Assembly (NCBI GenBank): GCA_903844215.1
Contig: CAIMSP010000047.1
Span: forward strand, 1 to 50,834
Direction of reading: 5' to 3'
DNA from: an uncultured beta proteobacterium
Lineage (GTDB): Bacteria > Pseudomonadota > Gammaproteobacteria > Burkholderiales > Burkholderiaceae_C
Length of the DNA: 50,834 nt
Shown: one piece after another, positions 33,213-44,495 of the stretch
Layout of the letters: the number at the start of each line of letters is the position of its first letter
Numbering within the stretch: position 1 is the stretch's first letter
The notes under the pieces: model-generated
The model's database searches: none
Told to the model about the DNA's origin: nothing
What the model saw: the letters and a program-made list of their open reading frames with translations, nothing else
Position numbers and translations under genes: made by a program

Positions 33213-34201
33213 TTGACGCTGTACAGCTTGTCGAACTGACCGCCGTCGTTGAAGTGCACTTTTTGCGCCTCGGCCATGGAGCCGAAGTAGTCGTTCACGC
33301 TGAAGAGCTGGATCGGCTGGAACGTGGCGGCGTATTTCTTCAGCAGGGCCGGGTTGCGCGGGCGCAGCGCATGTTTGGCGGCGATCTCCTGCGCCTCGTC
33401 CGAATACAGCCAGTCCAGATAGGCGCGGGCGAGTTCGCCCGTGCCCTTCTTGGCGACCGTGCGCTCCACCACGGCGACCGGGTTTTCCGCCACGATGCTG
33501 GCCGAGGGATGAATCGCATCGACCTTGCCCAGGCCGAACTCGCGCTCCACCGACACCACCTCGGACTCGAAGGTCACGAGCACGTCGCCGATATTGCGCT
33601 GCAGGAAGATGGTGGTGGCGTCGCGTCCGCCCTTGGCCAGCACCGGCACGTTCTTGTACAGCTTGGCGATGAACTCGGCCGCCTGCGCATCGCTGCCGCC
33701 CTTCTTTCGCACGGCGCCCCAGGCCGCCAGATAGGCCATGCGGCCGTTGCCGCCGGTCTTGGGGTTGACCACGATCACCTGGACACCCGGCTTGATCAGG
33801 TCGTCCCAGTCCCGGATGTTTTTCGGATTGCCGTGGCGCACCAGTAACAGCATGGTCGAGGTGGTGGGCGCGGCGTTGTTTGGAAAGCGTTTGGACCAGT
33901 CCTTGGCGATGACGCCGGTGCCGGCCAGAAAGTCCAGATCGGTTGTCGTGTTCATGGTCACGACGTCGGCCTCGAGCCCGTCGTTCACGGCGCGCGCCTG
34001 GGCGCTGGAGCCGCCATGCGCCTGATCGATCTTGACGCTCTTGCCGCTGACCTTTTGGTAATGCGCGACGAAGGCCGCGTTGTAGTCCTTGTAGAACTCG
34101 CGCGCCACGTCGTAGGAGGCGTTCAGCAGCGTCTGCGCCGGGGTCAGGGTGCTGGCCGCCAGGGCGACGGCAGCGAGTGCGATTCGAAGAGAGGTTTTCA
34201 T
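33209..34201 (-). CDS. sbp: periplasmic sulfate-binding protein
   Basis: These 330 residues begin with a Sec signal peptide, cleaved around residue 22-23 (STLTPAQ). The mature protein starts LLNASYDVAREFYKDYN, the canonical Sbp N-terminus; the ligand-binding segments QAHGGSSAQAR and NPKTGGNGR are intact. It captures sulfate (possibly thiosulfate) for CysTWA. The ATG at 34201 overlaps the stop of the preceding hydrolase gene, and its own stop overlaps the cysT start. Confidence 0.95.
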   Translation of the reverse strand: MKTSLRIALAAVALAASTLTPAQTLLNASYDVAREFYKDYNAAFVAHYQKVSGKSVKIDQAHGGSSAQARAVNDGLEADVVTMNTTTDLDFLAGTGVIAKDWSKRFPNNAAPTTSTMLLLVRHGNPKNIRDWDDLIKPGVQVIVVNPKTGGNGRMAYLAAWGAVRKKGGSDAQAAEFIAKLYKNVPVLAKGGRDATTIFLQRNIGDVLVTFESEVVSVEREFGLGKVDAIHPSASIVAENPVAVVERTVAKKGTGELARAYLDWLYSDEAQEIAAKHALRPRNPALLKKYAATFQPIQLFSVNDYFGSMAEAQKVHFNDGGQFDKLYSVK

Positions 34202-34785
34202 GCGGTTTCCAAAGTGTCGATGGGCTTGTGGCTGGGCGCTGCCGCAGGGTTGAAGCTCAGGCCGGCGTCGCCCACCAGGGACTGGAGCAGCGCCAGGCCC
34301 AAAGGCCATTCGCCGTGGCCGGACTCCAGGTTGATATGGCCGCCGTCCTGAATGCGCACCAACTCGCTGCCCCAGGCGCGGGCATAGGCGCCAGCCAGCC
34401 GGATCGGGCAAAACGGGTCGTTGCTGCTGGCCACGAGCACGTGGCGGTAGGGCAGCTTTTCATGGGGTACGGGGGCAAAGTCGGCCAGCGCAGCGCGGCG
34501 CTCGGGGTCGGCTGGGGCGACCAGCAGCGCGCCCTGAATTTTTACCACGGCCTCGGGCGGCAAATGCATCGTGGCGATGCAGCCCAGGCTGTGCGCCACC
34601 AGCACCACGGGGCCCGGCTGCGCCAGGATGGTCTGCGCAATCGCCGCCACCCAGGCCTGGCGCACCGGGCAAAGCCAGTCGTCCTGCTGCACCCGCACCG
34701 CGCCCTTGATCCGCCCCGCCCACAGGCTTTGCCAGTGGCCGGGTCCGGAGTCGCGCCAGCCGGGAATGATGACGATGGTGGGCAT
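34198..34785 (-). CDS. RBBP9/YdeN-family alpha/beta hydrolase
   Basis: This 195-residue serine hydrolase opens with the family strand IVIIPGWRDSGPGHWQS. The nucleophile elbow is G-H-S-L-G-like AHSLGC near residue 65; the acid lies in ASSNDPFCP and the histidine in DGGHINLESGHGEWP. It is the first gene of the sulfate operon and its stop overlaps the sbp start. The substrate is unknown; a sulfonate- or sulfate-ester-related role would be an inference from location only. Confidence 0.85.
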   Translation of the reverse strand: MPTIVIIPGWRDSGPGHWQSLWAGRIKGAVRVQQDDWLCPVRQAWVAAIAQTILAQPGPVVLVAHSLGCIATMHLPPEAVVKIQGALLVAPADPERRAALADFAPVPHEKLPYRHVLVASSNDPFCPIRLAGAYARAWGSELVRIQDGGHINLESGHGEWPLGLALLQSLVGDAGLSFNPAAAPSHKPIDTLETA

Positions 34786-34893
34786 GGTTCAGAGGGTTTG
34801 CGGGGCTGTCGTGAAGCGGCCGATTGTGGGGCGCGCTCAGGCAAACTCCAACGACCGAATCGCTATTTGCTTATGCCGCCCGCGTGCAGTCGT
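34786..34893 (-). promoter_or_regulatory. leader region of the sulfate operon, possible CysB-type site
   Basis: On the minus strand the sequence ATAAGCAAATAGCGATT (34857-34873) lies about 75 bases before the hydrolase start. I associate this kind of AT-rich block with sulfate-starvation promoters of related betaproteobacteria bound by CysB/Cbl-type LysR proteins, but no clean -35/-10 pair was fixed. Confidence 0.3.
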
Positions 34894-35934
34894 TCAGCGC
34901 CAGGCGGCACGGGCACGATCCCGCACCTGCAGCGTGGCCGTGCCGGTGCCGCGGGAGGACGCGATTTGGGCTGCGGCCAGCGGCCAGACCTGGGTGTCGA
35001 ATTGCGCCGCCAGCGCGTCCGGGATGAAGCGACTGCGCGCGGCGTAAAGGTGGCGGTCGCCCATGGCGGACTGCTGCGTCACGTAGAAGCGGTGCGGCAC
35101 GAGCAAATGCAGGCGCTCCAGATGCGGCCCGTACCAGCGCTTGGCCAGGTCCATGTCGGCCGGCCAGACATTGCCCGGATGGCGCAGCGCGCGGTACAGC
35201 TGCACGAAGGCCTGCCACGGCGCAGCGGCGTTCGCCGGCACCTGAAAGTCGTCCAGCGCGGCGCAGGGGTCGGCGGCCACATCCATGGCCTGGAGCAGCC
35301 GCGTGGCGTGGGCCGGGCCGATGCCGGGAATGAGCTGCAGCACCCGAAAGCCGGCCATGCGGCCGCGCGGATTTTGCGCAAAGCGCAGGATGGCGAGCAT
35401 GTCTTTCACGTGGGCGGCTTCAAGAAACTTCAGGCCGCCAAACTTGACGAACGGAATCTGCCGGCGCGTGAGCTCCAGCTCCAGCGCCGCGCTGTGCGAT
35501 GAGGTGCGAAACAGCACCGCCTGGGACTTCAGACTGCAACAGCGGCTCCTGGCTGTTGAGCACGCGCGAATAGATCGACAGACAAGTGCCCTTTTGCGCA
35601 AACCGCTGGTGGCTGGATGACAGCCCCAGGTCATGACGCACCAGACCCAGCAGGTCTTCAGAGTCGCCGCGGTCGTGGATGGTGAAGGACTCGTCCAGAC
35701 CGATGCGCGGCGCGAAAAAGTCAGCAGCAGCAGGCGCTGCGGGTCGGCCTGATGCAGCATCAGATGGGCGACGCGGTGCGCCAAGGTGTTGGTCTTGCCC
35801 GAGCCAGCGCCCGCAATGATGAGCAGCGGACGGGTATCGGCACGGCCTGCGCCCACGCCGTGCTCCACGGCCAGGCGCTGCTCGGCATTGAGCGACTCCA
35901 ACGGGTCGGCGCGGGTGGCAGTGCAGGTGTCCAT
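34894..35934 (-). pseudogene. UvrD/Rep-family helicase, internally deleted and frameshifted
   Basis: The N-terminus keeps motif I (AGAGSGKTNTLAHRVAHL) and runs to LLLTFSRRA. There the reading shifts: RIGLDESFTIHDRGDSEDLLG continues in a second frame, then the first frame resumes with QAVLFRTSSHSAALELELTRR and the C-terminal helicase part (LKFLEAAHVKDMLA, GIGPAHATRLL). Between the pieces the segments carrying helicase motifs Ia-IV are missing, so the open frame of 347 residues is an artefact of two deletions in a protein normally near 700 residues. Walker B is absent. It cannot be a working helicase. The loss looks recent, since the remaining codons still read well. Confidence 0.85.
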
Positions 35935-36050
35935 GGCGGGGAAGTTTCAGGCCCTCTGAAGCCAGGGATCCGGCTTCAAAGCTGTACGTTACCACAGTGC
36001 CGAAATCGGCTCACGGCATGGCCCAGGCGAAACGCTGGCAAGGCGTGGGC

Positions 36051-36392
36051 TCAGTCTTTGGCGTGAACCGGCAGCCGGTCCTTGAGCTTGGTGTCGCCAT
36101 AGGTGCGAAGCACCTGGGAAATGACGATCTGGTAGCCGTCCAACCACTGGCCTTGTTGGGATTTGGCCAGCAGGTGCGCGGGGTGCTGCGTCAATTGCTG
36201 AAGTGCCTCCAGCGTTTCCCAGTAATAGACGTTGGAGACCAGGCCCATGGCCGTGTTTTCCCATGTCTCCTGACCCAAATAGCCGGGAATTGACGTGGCG
36301 AACGCAGCGATTTCCTGATCCAGTCGATGAAAGCTTTCGTCGAAGCTTCCAGGGGCAAAGATGAATGTGGATGAGTACACGTGTAGGCGCAA
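36051..36392 (-). CDS. antibiotic biosynthesis monooxygenase (ABM) domain protein
   Basis: This 113-residue protein has the size and pattern of a single ferredoxin-like ABM domain: STFIFAPGSFDESFHRLDQEI at the start, GYLGQETW in the middle strand, and YYWETLEALQQLTQHPAHLLAKSQG..W in the conserved second half. Such proteins are cofactor-free monooxygenases or heme-handling enzymes; the role here is unknown. No membrane segment is present. It lies alone on the minus strand between the helicase pseudogene and the divergent flavoprotein gene, with 211 bases of unassigned sequence before that start. Confidence 0.75.
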   Translation of the reverse strand: MRLHVYSSTFIFAPGSFDESFHRLDQEIAAFATSIPGYLGQETWENTAMGLVSNVYYWETLEALQQLTQHPAHLLAKSQQGQWLDGYQIVISQVLRTYGDTKLKDRLPVHAKD

Positions 36393-36603
36393 GCAAAACG
36401 AATGCAGTCATTCTATGCAGCCTGGGGCTGGCGCGAACTTTTCTCGTCGAAATTGCGGCCCGGCGCATGCCGCCGCCCGTTGAACTGCAGCTTCAGGATG
36501 GCTTTGTCGGGCAGCGGATCGTACCGGGCATTGCCGGCTTGAGTAGACTGCAAGCTTTCAACGTCGCCGGTTAGCTTGATCCAACCGGCCAACTGGGTGT
36601 TCC

Positions 36604-37086
36604 ATGACATCTCCCGCCGCCGTCAAGGACAGAATTCAGAAATGGCTAAACAGCACGGGTTTTGCCGTCCTTGCCACTGAAAGTGCCGGGCAGCCACACA
36701 CCAGTTTGATTGCCATTACGCCAGTCGATGAAGGTCAGCGGCTGGTTTTTGCCACTTACCGCAACACCCGAAAATTCACCAACCTGATGCAAAACCAGCG
36801 GGTCTCGGTGCTCATGGATGGAAGTCAGCGCGATAGCCAAGACGGCACCGCGACCAGTTTTGTTCTGAGTGCCGTAGGGCGGGTGCAAGAAATAAATGCC
36901 ACCTCGCGCCCCGGCTTGCTGGGCGCTCACTTGGAAAAACATCCCGACCTCGCGACGTTCACTCAAGCGCCAGACTGTGTGCTGCTTGAGGTGGTGGTGG
37001 AGGCCTACCAAGTGGTGCACGGCATAGACGATGTGACTTGGTGGTGCGTGGACGACCTGAAAAATCCCTCTGACAAAGCTTCATGA
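36604..37086 (+). CDS. pyridoxamine 5'-phosphate oxidase-like FMN-binding protein
   Basis: A 160-residue split-barrel protein. The N-terminal half carries FAVLATESAGQPHTSLIAI and LVFATYRNTRKFTNLMQNQRVSVLMDG, the typical FMN-contact strands of the PNPOx-like family. It lacks the C-terminal substrate-binding residues of true PdxH, so it is better seen as a general flavin reductase or F420/FMN-binding protein. Transcription is likely monocistronic; it is convergent with the cysteine-rich small gene. Confidence 0.82.
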   Translation: MTSPAAVKDRIQKWLNSTGFAVLATESAGQPHTSLIAITPVDEGQRLVFATYRNTRKFTNLMQNQRVSVLMDGSQRDSQDGTATSFVLSAVGRVQEINATSRPGLLGAHLEKHPDLATFTQAPDCVLLEVVVEAYQVVHGIDDVTWWCVDDLKNPSDKAS

Positions 37087-37222
37087 AGGCTCATCAAAGC
37101 CAGCTTGAGAAAGACGCAGAGAGCGAAGAGCGGCCGGCTTACTGGCTGCCAAGGCAACGCGCTGCTGTCCACGACGCAGCGCTGGGAAAAGTCGGTATGG
37201 AGTTGTGTGCTGTCCATTGCAC

Positions 37223-37402
37223 TCACTCTGGATCTGAACTGGCTGCAGACGGCGCCAAATCGGGTTCCGAGTTGGCGTGCGGCAGGGCATCTGCGCTCGG
37301 GCGGCACATCTTTTCTCCATCCCATTGCTGCCCGCACCAACAAAGGCCGTAGGCGTCAATGATGCAGGTTCCCGTGCCGCAGCAGCGCTTGTCATCTTGC
37401 AT
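37223..37402 (-). CDS. 59-residue cysteine-rich small protein
   Basis: ATG at 37402, stop at 37223-37225. The product starts MQDDKRCCGTGTCIIDAYG and contains LCWCGQQWDGEKMC; six cysteines (7, 8, 13, 21, 23, 33) cluster in the first 33 residues, while the last 25 are acidic and disordered-looking. The CC-x4-C-x7-C-x-C-x9-C spacing suggests a metal or Fe-S site. I recall similar short proteins in related betaproteobacteria with no assigned function. The gene is divergent from DUF2237, with 142 bases shared as a promoter region. Overlapping longer frames on both strands are shadows. Confidence 0.6.
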   Translation of the reverse strand: MQDDKRCCGTGTCIIDAYGLCWCGQQWDGEKMCRPSADALPHANSEPDLAPSAASSDPE

Positions 37403-37544
37403 GGCTATATCTCGATCGGTAAGTGAGCGTTGTGCCTGAATGCCCGCAAAGTTCCACCAGATAAGGGCGGTGTGGCAGCATCGGCGAGGCGCAATTTTGC
37501 CCTGTTCCGAGTTTTGCCGATTGGCTTAAGGATATTGAATCGAC

Positions 37545-37904
37545 ATGACCGCATTGAACGTTCTTGGAGGCCCGCTGTTGGCGTGCTCCTATGCGCCCTT
37601 ATCCGGGTTTTTTCGCGATGGTTGCTGCCATACGGATGAAAACGACCACGGAACCCATGTGGTTTGCGCCAGGATCAGCAGTGATTTTCTGGCGTATTCA
37701 CTCGCGCGTGGAAACGACCTGATCACGCCTCGGCCGCAATACCGGTTTGCGGGACTCAAGGCGGGCGACCGGTGGTGCCTGTGTGCAGCGCGCTGGAAAG
37801 AGGCATTGGCGGCGGGTGTTGCGCCACCAGTCCATCTGGAAGCGACCCACGCCAAGGCGCTGGAAATAGTGTCCTTAGAGCAGCTCAAGCTGCACGCGCT
37901 TTGA
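37545..37904 (+). CDS. DUF2237 family protein
   Basis: A 119-residue protein that matches DUF2237 along its length: SYAPLSGFFRDGCC, GTHVVCARISSDFLAYSLARGNDLITP, AGLKAGDRWCLCAARWKEAL and VHLEATHAKALEIVSLEQL. The conserved cysteines and H/D residues suggest a metal or redox function, but none is established. It is followed after 19 bases by the Trp-rich gene, forming a likely two-gene unit. Confidence 0.88.
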   Translation: MTALNVLGGPLLACSYAPLSGFFRDGCCHTDENDHGTHVVCARISSDFLAYSLARGNDLITPRPQYRFAGLKAGDRWCLCAARWKEALAAGVAPPVHLEATHAKALEIVSLEQLKLHAL

Positions 37905-37923
37905 GCGGCTGCGACCACGCCAT

Positions 37924-38166
37924 ATGACGCCCTTACATCCCAAAAAGCTGTTGCTGACCAAATGGACCGCTGTGCAGCCGATCGCCAAAAACAAACATTT
38001 TCTCGTTTCGAAGGTGATCGAACCCGAGCCACCGGAACTGGCAATTGAATGGATTGAATTGGAGGCGGTGTATTCAAAAACCGTGACGCGCGTCCACTGG
38101 CGGCAACTGCAAGATGAGACACTTTGGCGCCGGGGTTGGCAAAGCGTAGGAAGCCAAGCGCCCTGA
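37924..38166 (+). CDS. TIGR02450-type small Trp-rich protein
   Basis: An 80-residue basic protein with the family pattern HPKKLLLTKWTAVQPIAKNKHFLV...WIELEAVYSKTVTRVHWRQLQDETLWRRGW. Six tryptophans are spread through it. The function is unknown. It shares a transcript with DUF2237 and ends just before the terminator hairpin at 38171. Confidence 0.82.
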   Translation: MTPLHPKKLLLTKWTAVQPIAKNKHFLVSKVIEPEPPELAIEWIELEAVYSKTVTRVHWRQLQDETLWRRGWQSVGSQAP

Positions 38167-38170
38167 ATAA

Positions 38171-38206
38171 CGAAAACCCGTGGCCTCAACGACTTACGGG
38201 TTTTCG
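38171..38206. terminator. bidirectional terminator between the Trp-rich gene and gyrB
   Basis: CGAAAACCCGT (38171-38181) pairs perfectly with ACGGGTTTTCG (38196-38206), an 11-bp stem with a 14-base loop. It lies between two convergent genes. On the minus strand it is followed by TTATT, favouring termination of gyrB; on the plus strand no T-run follows, although the stem itself ends in a T-rich arm. Confidence 0.65.
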
Positions 38207-38249
38207 GGTGGCAAATGACCGGCAACTCTTTGCTACCCCCGACAACACA

Positions 38250-40868
<2,619 letters not shown>

Positions 40869-40935
40869 TCAAAGCCTTCGTCGGGACGAAGGCGCGGTCA
40901 GGACGCTTTGTGCGCCGCCCCGACTAACTTTCACG

Positions 40936-42042
40936 CTAGATGCGCATCGGCATCACGACGTACTTGAAATGCGCGTTGTCCGGAATCGTGAACAGCGCCG
41001 AGCTGTTGCCGTCCGAGAGTTCCAGTCGCACCATTTCCTGGCTCATGTTGGCCAGCGCGTCGATCAGGTAGGTGACGTTGAAACCGATCTCGATTTCAGG
41101 GCCGGCGTAGTCGATGTCGAGCTCGTCCACGGCCTCTTCCTGCTCGGCGTTGTTCGCCGCCACGCGCAAGGTGCCGGGCTCGATGTTCAGGCGCACGCCC
41201 TTGAACTTCTCGCTCGTCAGAATGGCGGTGCGCTGCAGCGACGCCAGCAGCGGCGCGCGGCCCAGCGTGATGTGATTCGTGTGGTTCTTCGGGATGACGC
41301 GGTTGTAATCGGGGAACTTGCCCTCGACCAGCTTGGTGACGAACTCCATGTCGCCAAAGCTGAACTTGGCCTGGTTGTTGGCAAAGCGCATTTCGATCGC
41401 GCCTTCGGCGTCGCTCAACAGGCGCTGCAGTTCGAGCACGGTCTTGCGCGGCAGGATCACTTCCTGCTTGGGCACTTCCACGTCCAGCGTGGCCGAGGCA
41501 AAGGCCAGGCGGTGGCCGTCGGTGGAGACCAGGCTGAGCTGCGTGCCCTCGGCCACGAACAGGATGCCGTTGAGGTAGTAGCGGATGTCGTGCACCGCCA
41601 TGGCAAACGAGACCTGGCTCAGCAGGTCTTTGAGCGTCTTTTGCGGCACGCTGAAAGCCGGGCCAAAGGCGGCCGATTCCTGCACCAGCGGGAAGTCTTC
41701 CGCCGGCATACTCTGCAGCGTGAACTTGCTTTTCCCGCCCTTGAGGATGAGCTTGGCCTGAGCCGACTCCAGGCTCACGACCTGGTCGCTGGGCATGGTG
41801 CGCAGGATGTCGATGAGCTTGCGCGCACCGATGGTGGTGGTGAAGTCGCCCGCGTCGCCGTCCAGCGCCGCCGTGGTGCGGATCTGGATCTCCAGATCGC
41901 TCGTCGTGAGTTGCAGTGCGCCGCCGCTCTTGCGGATCAGCACGTTGGCCAGAATCGGCAGCGTATGACGCCGCTCCACGATGCCGGCGACCGATTGCAG
42001 CGCTGCCAGTACCTTCTCTTGTGTTGCCTTCAGGACGATCAT
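40936..42042 (-). CDS. dnaN: DNA polymerase III beta subunit (sliding clamp)
   Basis: A 368-residue protein that starts MIVLKATQEKVLAALQ and ends FKYVVMPMRI, the exact termini of the bacterial clamp. Three clamp repeats and the hydrophobic binding cleft (including the C-terminal M-P-M-R) are intact. GAGGT lies 4 bases before the chosen ATG (42042); the longer frame upstream is not used. It keeps the replicative polymerase on DNA. Confidence 0.97.
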   Translation of the reverse strand: MIVLKATQEKVLAALQSVAGIVERRHTLPILANVLIRKSGGALQLTTSDLEIQIRTTAALDGDAGDFTTTIGARKLIDILRTMPSDQVVSLESAQAKLILKGGKSKFTLQSMPAEDFPLVQESAAFGPAFSVPQKTLKDLLSQVSFAMAVHDIRYYLNGILFVAEGTQLSLVSTDGHRLAFASATLDVEVPKQEVILPRKTVLELQRLLSDAEGAIEMRFANNQAKFSFGDMEFVTKLVEGKFPDYNRVIPKNHTNHITLGRAPLLASLQRTAILTSEKFKGVRLNIEPGTLRVAANNAEQEEAVDELDIDYAGPEIEIGFNVTYLIDALANMSQEMVRLELSDGNSSALFTIPDNAHFKYVVMPMRI

Positions 42043-42231
42043 GTCTACCTCTTCATTTAATTGTTTGAACAACGGTGGCGCCGGGAGCAGGGGCTGGATC
42101 AGAACAACGAACCCAGGACTTTCCACCAAGGAATCGGCCATCTGCGTTTTCCCCTTCAGAAGCGGGAAACCCGGTATTTTCTCTTATTTGTCAGTCACTT
42201 GACGCATTTTCCCCGATCCTGACGCGGCCCT

Positions 42232-43644
42232 TCAGCCTTTGAGCGTTTGCTCCAGCACATGCAACTGCTGGTTCAATTCGGTCACCTTCTGGCGCTCGCC
42301 GCCAATCTTGCGCACGGCGTGCAACACGGTCGTGTGGTCGCGCCCGCCAAACAGCTCGCCGATCTCGGGCAGGCTCTTTTGCGTCAATTCTTTCGCCAGG
42401 TACATGGCGATCTGGCGCGGCCGCGCAATGCTGGCCGGGCGCCGTTTGGAATACATGTCGGCGACCTTGATCTTGTAGTAGTCGGCCACGGTCTTCTGGA
42501 TGTTTTCCACCGAGATCTGCCGGTTCTGGATCGACAGCAGGTCGCGCAGGGCCTCGCGCGCCAGTTGGATCGAAATTTCCTTCTGGTTGAAGCGCGAGTA
42601 CGCCAGGATCTTGCGCAGCGCGCCTTCGAGCTCGCGCACATTCGAGCGCACGTTCTTGGCGACAAAGAAGGCCACCTCTTCGGGCATTTCCGAGCCCTCG
42701 GCGCGCGCCTTGTTGATCAGGATGGCCACGCGCAGTTCCAGTTCGGGCGGCTCAATCGCGACCGTGAGCCCCGAGTCAAAGCGCGACACCAGGCGCTCGT
42801 GGATGTCGGGCAGGCCCTTGGGGTAGGTGTCGCTGGTCATGACGATGTGCGACTTCTTCGCCAGCAAGGCCTCGAAGGCATTGAAGAACTCTTCCTGCGT
42901 GCGTTCCTTGTTGGCAAAGAACTGGACATCGTCGATGAGCAACAGATCCAGCGAGTGGTAGCGCTCCTTGAACTCGTCAAAAGTCTTGCGCTGATAGGCC
43001 TTAACCACATCCGAGACGAATTGTTCCGCGTGGATGTAGAGAACTTTCGCGTTCGGGCGCTCGGCGAGCAAGCGATTGCCCACCGCGTGCATCAAATGGG
43101 TCTTGCCCAATCCGACGCCGCCGTAAATGAACAGCGGGTTGTACAACTGGCCGGGCGAACTCGCCACATGCATGGCGGCGGCTCGCGCCATGCGGTTGGC
43201 GCTACCCTCCACCAGGGTCTCGAAGGTCAGGGCCGAATTGAGCCGGTTCTTGAAGCCGTTTTGCGTGCTCTCGTCGATCGAGGCAGGCACGTCGGCTGCC
43301 GTAAACGCGCCACGCATGGTCGGATAGTTTGACGGGTTTGAAACGATTTCACGCGGAGTGATCGCCAACTCAACCTGAATTGACTGGCCATAGGTGCGCT
43401 CCAGCAAGGCGGCAATCTGCCCGGCGTATTGGGCCCGTATCCAGTCCAGCTTGAAGCGGTTTCCAACGAACAGGGTGACCTTCGAAAGGTCCTCCGAGAC
43501 GTTGGCGACCAGTGGCTTGATCCAGGTGTTGAACTGCTGTTCGGGCAGTTCCTGCGCGAGTTGCTCAACGCAGGAAAGCCACAGTGCCTGGCCTGCGCTC
43601 GGGTTCCCGTTGGAGCTTGCGTTCTGGGGGTATCCTTCACTCAT
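42232..43644 (-). CDS. dnaA: chromosomal replication initiator DnaA
   Basis: A 470-residue AAA+ initiator. Domain I occupies ~20-100; Walker A is GGVGLGKTH at 175-183; Walker [11 protein letters not shown] follows. Domain IV carries the DnaA-box-binding signature with [14 protein letters not shown] and [11 protein letters not shown]. The start at 43644 gives the usual MSE N-terminus; a further 16 upstream codons are possible. It is the first gene of dnaA-dnaN-gyrB. The 189-base gap to dnaN showed no DnaA box. Confidence 0.97.
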   Translation of the reverse strand: MSEGYPQNASSNGNPSAGQALWLSCVEQLAQELPEQQFNTWIKPLVANVSEDLSKVTLFVGNRFKLDWIRAQYAGQIAALLERTYGQSIQVELAITPREIVSNPSNYPTMRGAFTAADVPASIDESTQNGFKNRLNSALTFETLVEGSANRMARAAAMHVASSPGQLYNPLFIYGGVGLGKTHLMHAVGNRLLAERPNAKVLYIHAEQFVSDVVKAYQRKTFDEFKERYHSLDLLLIDDVQFFANKERTQEEFFNAFEALLAKKSHIVMTSDTYPKGLPDIHERLVSRFDSGLTVAIEPPELELRVAILINKARAEGSEMPEEVAFFVAKNVRSNVRELEGALRKILAYSRFNQKEISIQLAREALRDLLSIQNRQISVENIQKTVADYYKIKVADMYSKRRPASIARPRQIAMYLAKELTQKSLPEIGELFGGRDHTTVLHAVRKIGGERQKVTELNQQLHVLEQTLKG

Positions 43645-43884
43645 GGCGCTTGCGGGTCTCTGTGGATATATTTCATATTTTGTCCGCGCCATTGTAATTT
43701 ATCCAGAATTTATCCACATGCGGGAAATCCCCGCTAGAACGCGCCGTCAGATGGCAAAAATACGACCGGCTCTTGCCAGGTCGGAAAAATTTGCGATAAT
43801 CACTGGTTTCCCTGATTCGGTTCAGGGTCATCTGATATTTGGCCGCCGCACTCCGGCGACCCCGAACCCCCTTAGGAATTCGTC
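43645..43884. other. dnaA-rpmH intergenic region, candidate oriC / dnaA control region
   Basis: This AT-rich gap carries three DnaA-box-like 9-mers: consensus TTATCCACA at 43710-43718, TTATCCAGA at 43699-43707, and the reverse-oriented TGTGGATAT at 43661-43669. The flanking genes (dnaA and rpmH, divergent) are the classic chromosomal origin marker. Only three boxes are seen, fewer than in a typical oriC, so it may mainly serve dnaA autoregulation with the functional origin here or close by. Confidence 0.65.
43772..43799 (+). promoter_or_regulatory. promoter of the rpmH-rnpA operon
   Basis: TTGCCA (43772-43777) and GATAAT (43794-43799) have a 16-base spacer, giving a good housekeeping promoter about 80 bases before rpmH. 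Confidence 0.6.
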
Positions 43885-44019
43885 ATGAAACGCACTTACC
43901 AACCATCCAAAATCCGCCGTGCCCGCACCCATGGCTTCCTCGTTCGCATGAAGACCCGTGGTGGCCGCGCCGTGATCAATGCGCGCCGCGCCAAGGGCCG
44001 CAAGCGTCTCGCGGTCTAA
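43885..44019 (+). CDS. rpmH: 50S ribosomal protein L34
   Basis: The 44-residue product [18 protein letters not shown]... ending AKGRKRLAV is unmistakable L34, extremely basic. It heads the rpmH-rnpA-yidD-yidC-mnmE operon and sits 38 bases before rnpA. TAGGAA lies just upstream as a ribosome-binding site. Confidence 0.97.
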   Translation: MKRTYQPSKIRRARTHGFLVRMKTRGGRAVINARRAKGRKRLAV

Positions 44020-44057
44020 GCCCCTGGGCTTGGCTGGTGCCTGGCGCTGGTGTGTCC

Positions 44058-44495
44058 GTGCAGCGGCTAAAGACCCGGGAGCAGTTCCAGGCCGTCATGG
44101 CCGCAGGAACGGTTTCCCGTACCACGCACTTTGCCCTGCATCGCTGTCGTCTGCAGACGCCCACCGTGGCAGCCGCTGCGCAGCCGCCCGCAGCCGGCCC
44201 GGTCGGCCTTGAGTTGGCCTGCGGCGTCTGGATCGGCGCCTTGATTCCCAAACGCTGGGCCAAACGCGCGGTCACACGCAACACCATCAAACGCCAGATT
44301 TACGCCCTGAGCGGGGAGTCCTCCCTGCCCAGCGCGGCGCATGTGGTGCGACTGCGTGCCGGCTTCGATCGAAAGCTGTTCCTCAGCGCCACGTCGGCGC
44401 AGCTCAAGAGCGCCGTGCGCGGCGAGTTACAACAGTTGTTTGAACGCGCGCCGGCCCTGCGCGCGGCGCTGTTTTCTGACGCCAGCGCAACATGA
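44058..44495 (+). CDS. rnpA: ribonuclease P protein component
   Basis: A 145-residue basic protein starting from GTG: MQRLKTREQFQAVMAAG. Another GTG two codons upstream (44052) is equally in frame. The RNase P signature is present as KRWAKRAVTRNTIKRQI around residues 73-89. It is slightly longer than usual owing to an Ala/Pro-rich insertion at about 35-55 (TVAAAAQPPAAGP). It binds the P RNA to process tRNA 5' ends. The stop overlaps yidD (ATGA). Confidence 0.93.
   Translation: MQRLKTREQFQAVMAAGTVSRTTHFALHRCRLQTPTVAAAAQPPAAGPVGLELACGVWIGALIPKRWAKRAVTRNTIKRQIYALSGESSLPSAAHVVRLRAGFDRKLFLSATSAQLKSAVRGELQQLFERAPALRAALFSDASAT

Noticed and set aside
34894..35934. Helicase frame annotated as an intact UvrD/Rep gene
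   Set aside because: The continuous frame is made by two deletions; the Walker B segment and central motifs are missing and a second frame holds the lost homology.
36413..36610. A 65-residue minus-strand frame before the PNPOx-like gene
   Set aside because: Its start overlaps the divergent gene's start, no ribosome-binding site is seen and no family recognised; it might be a remnant but cannot be supported.
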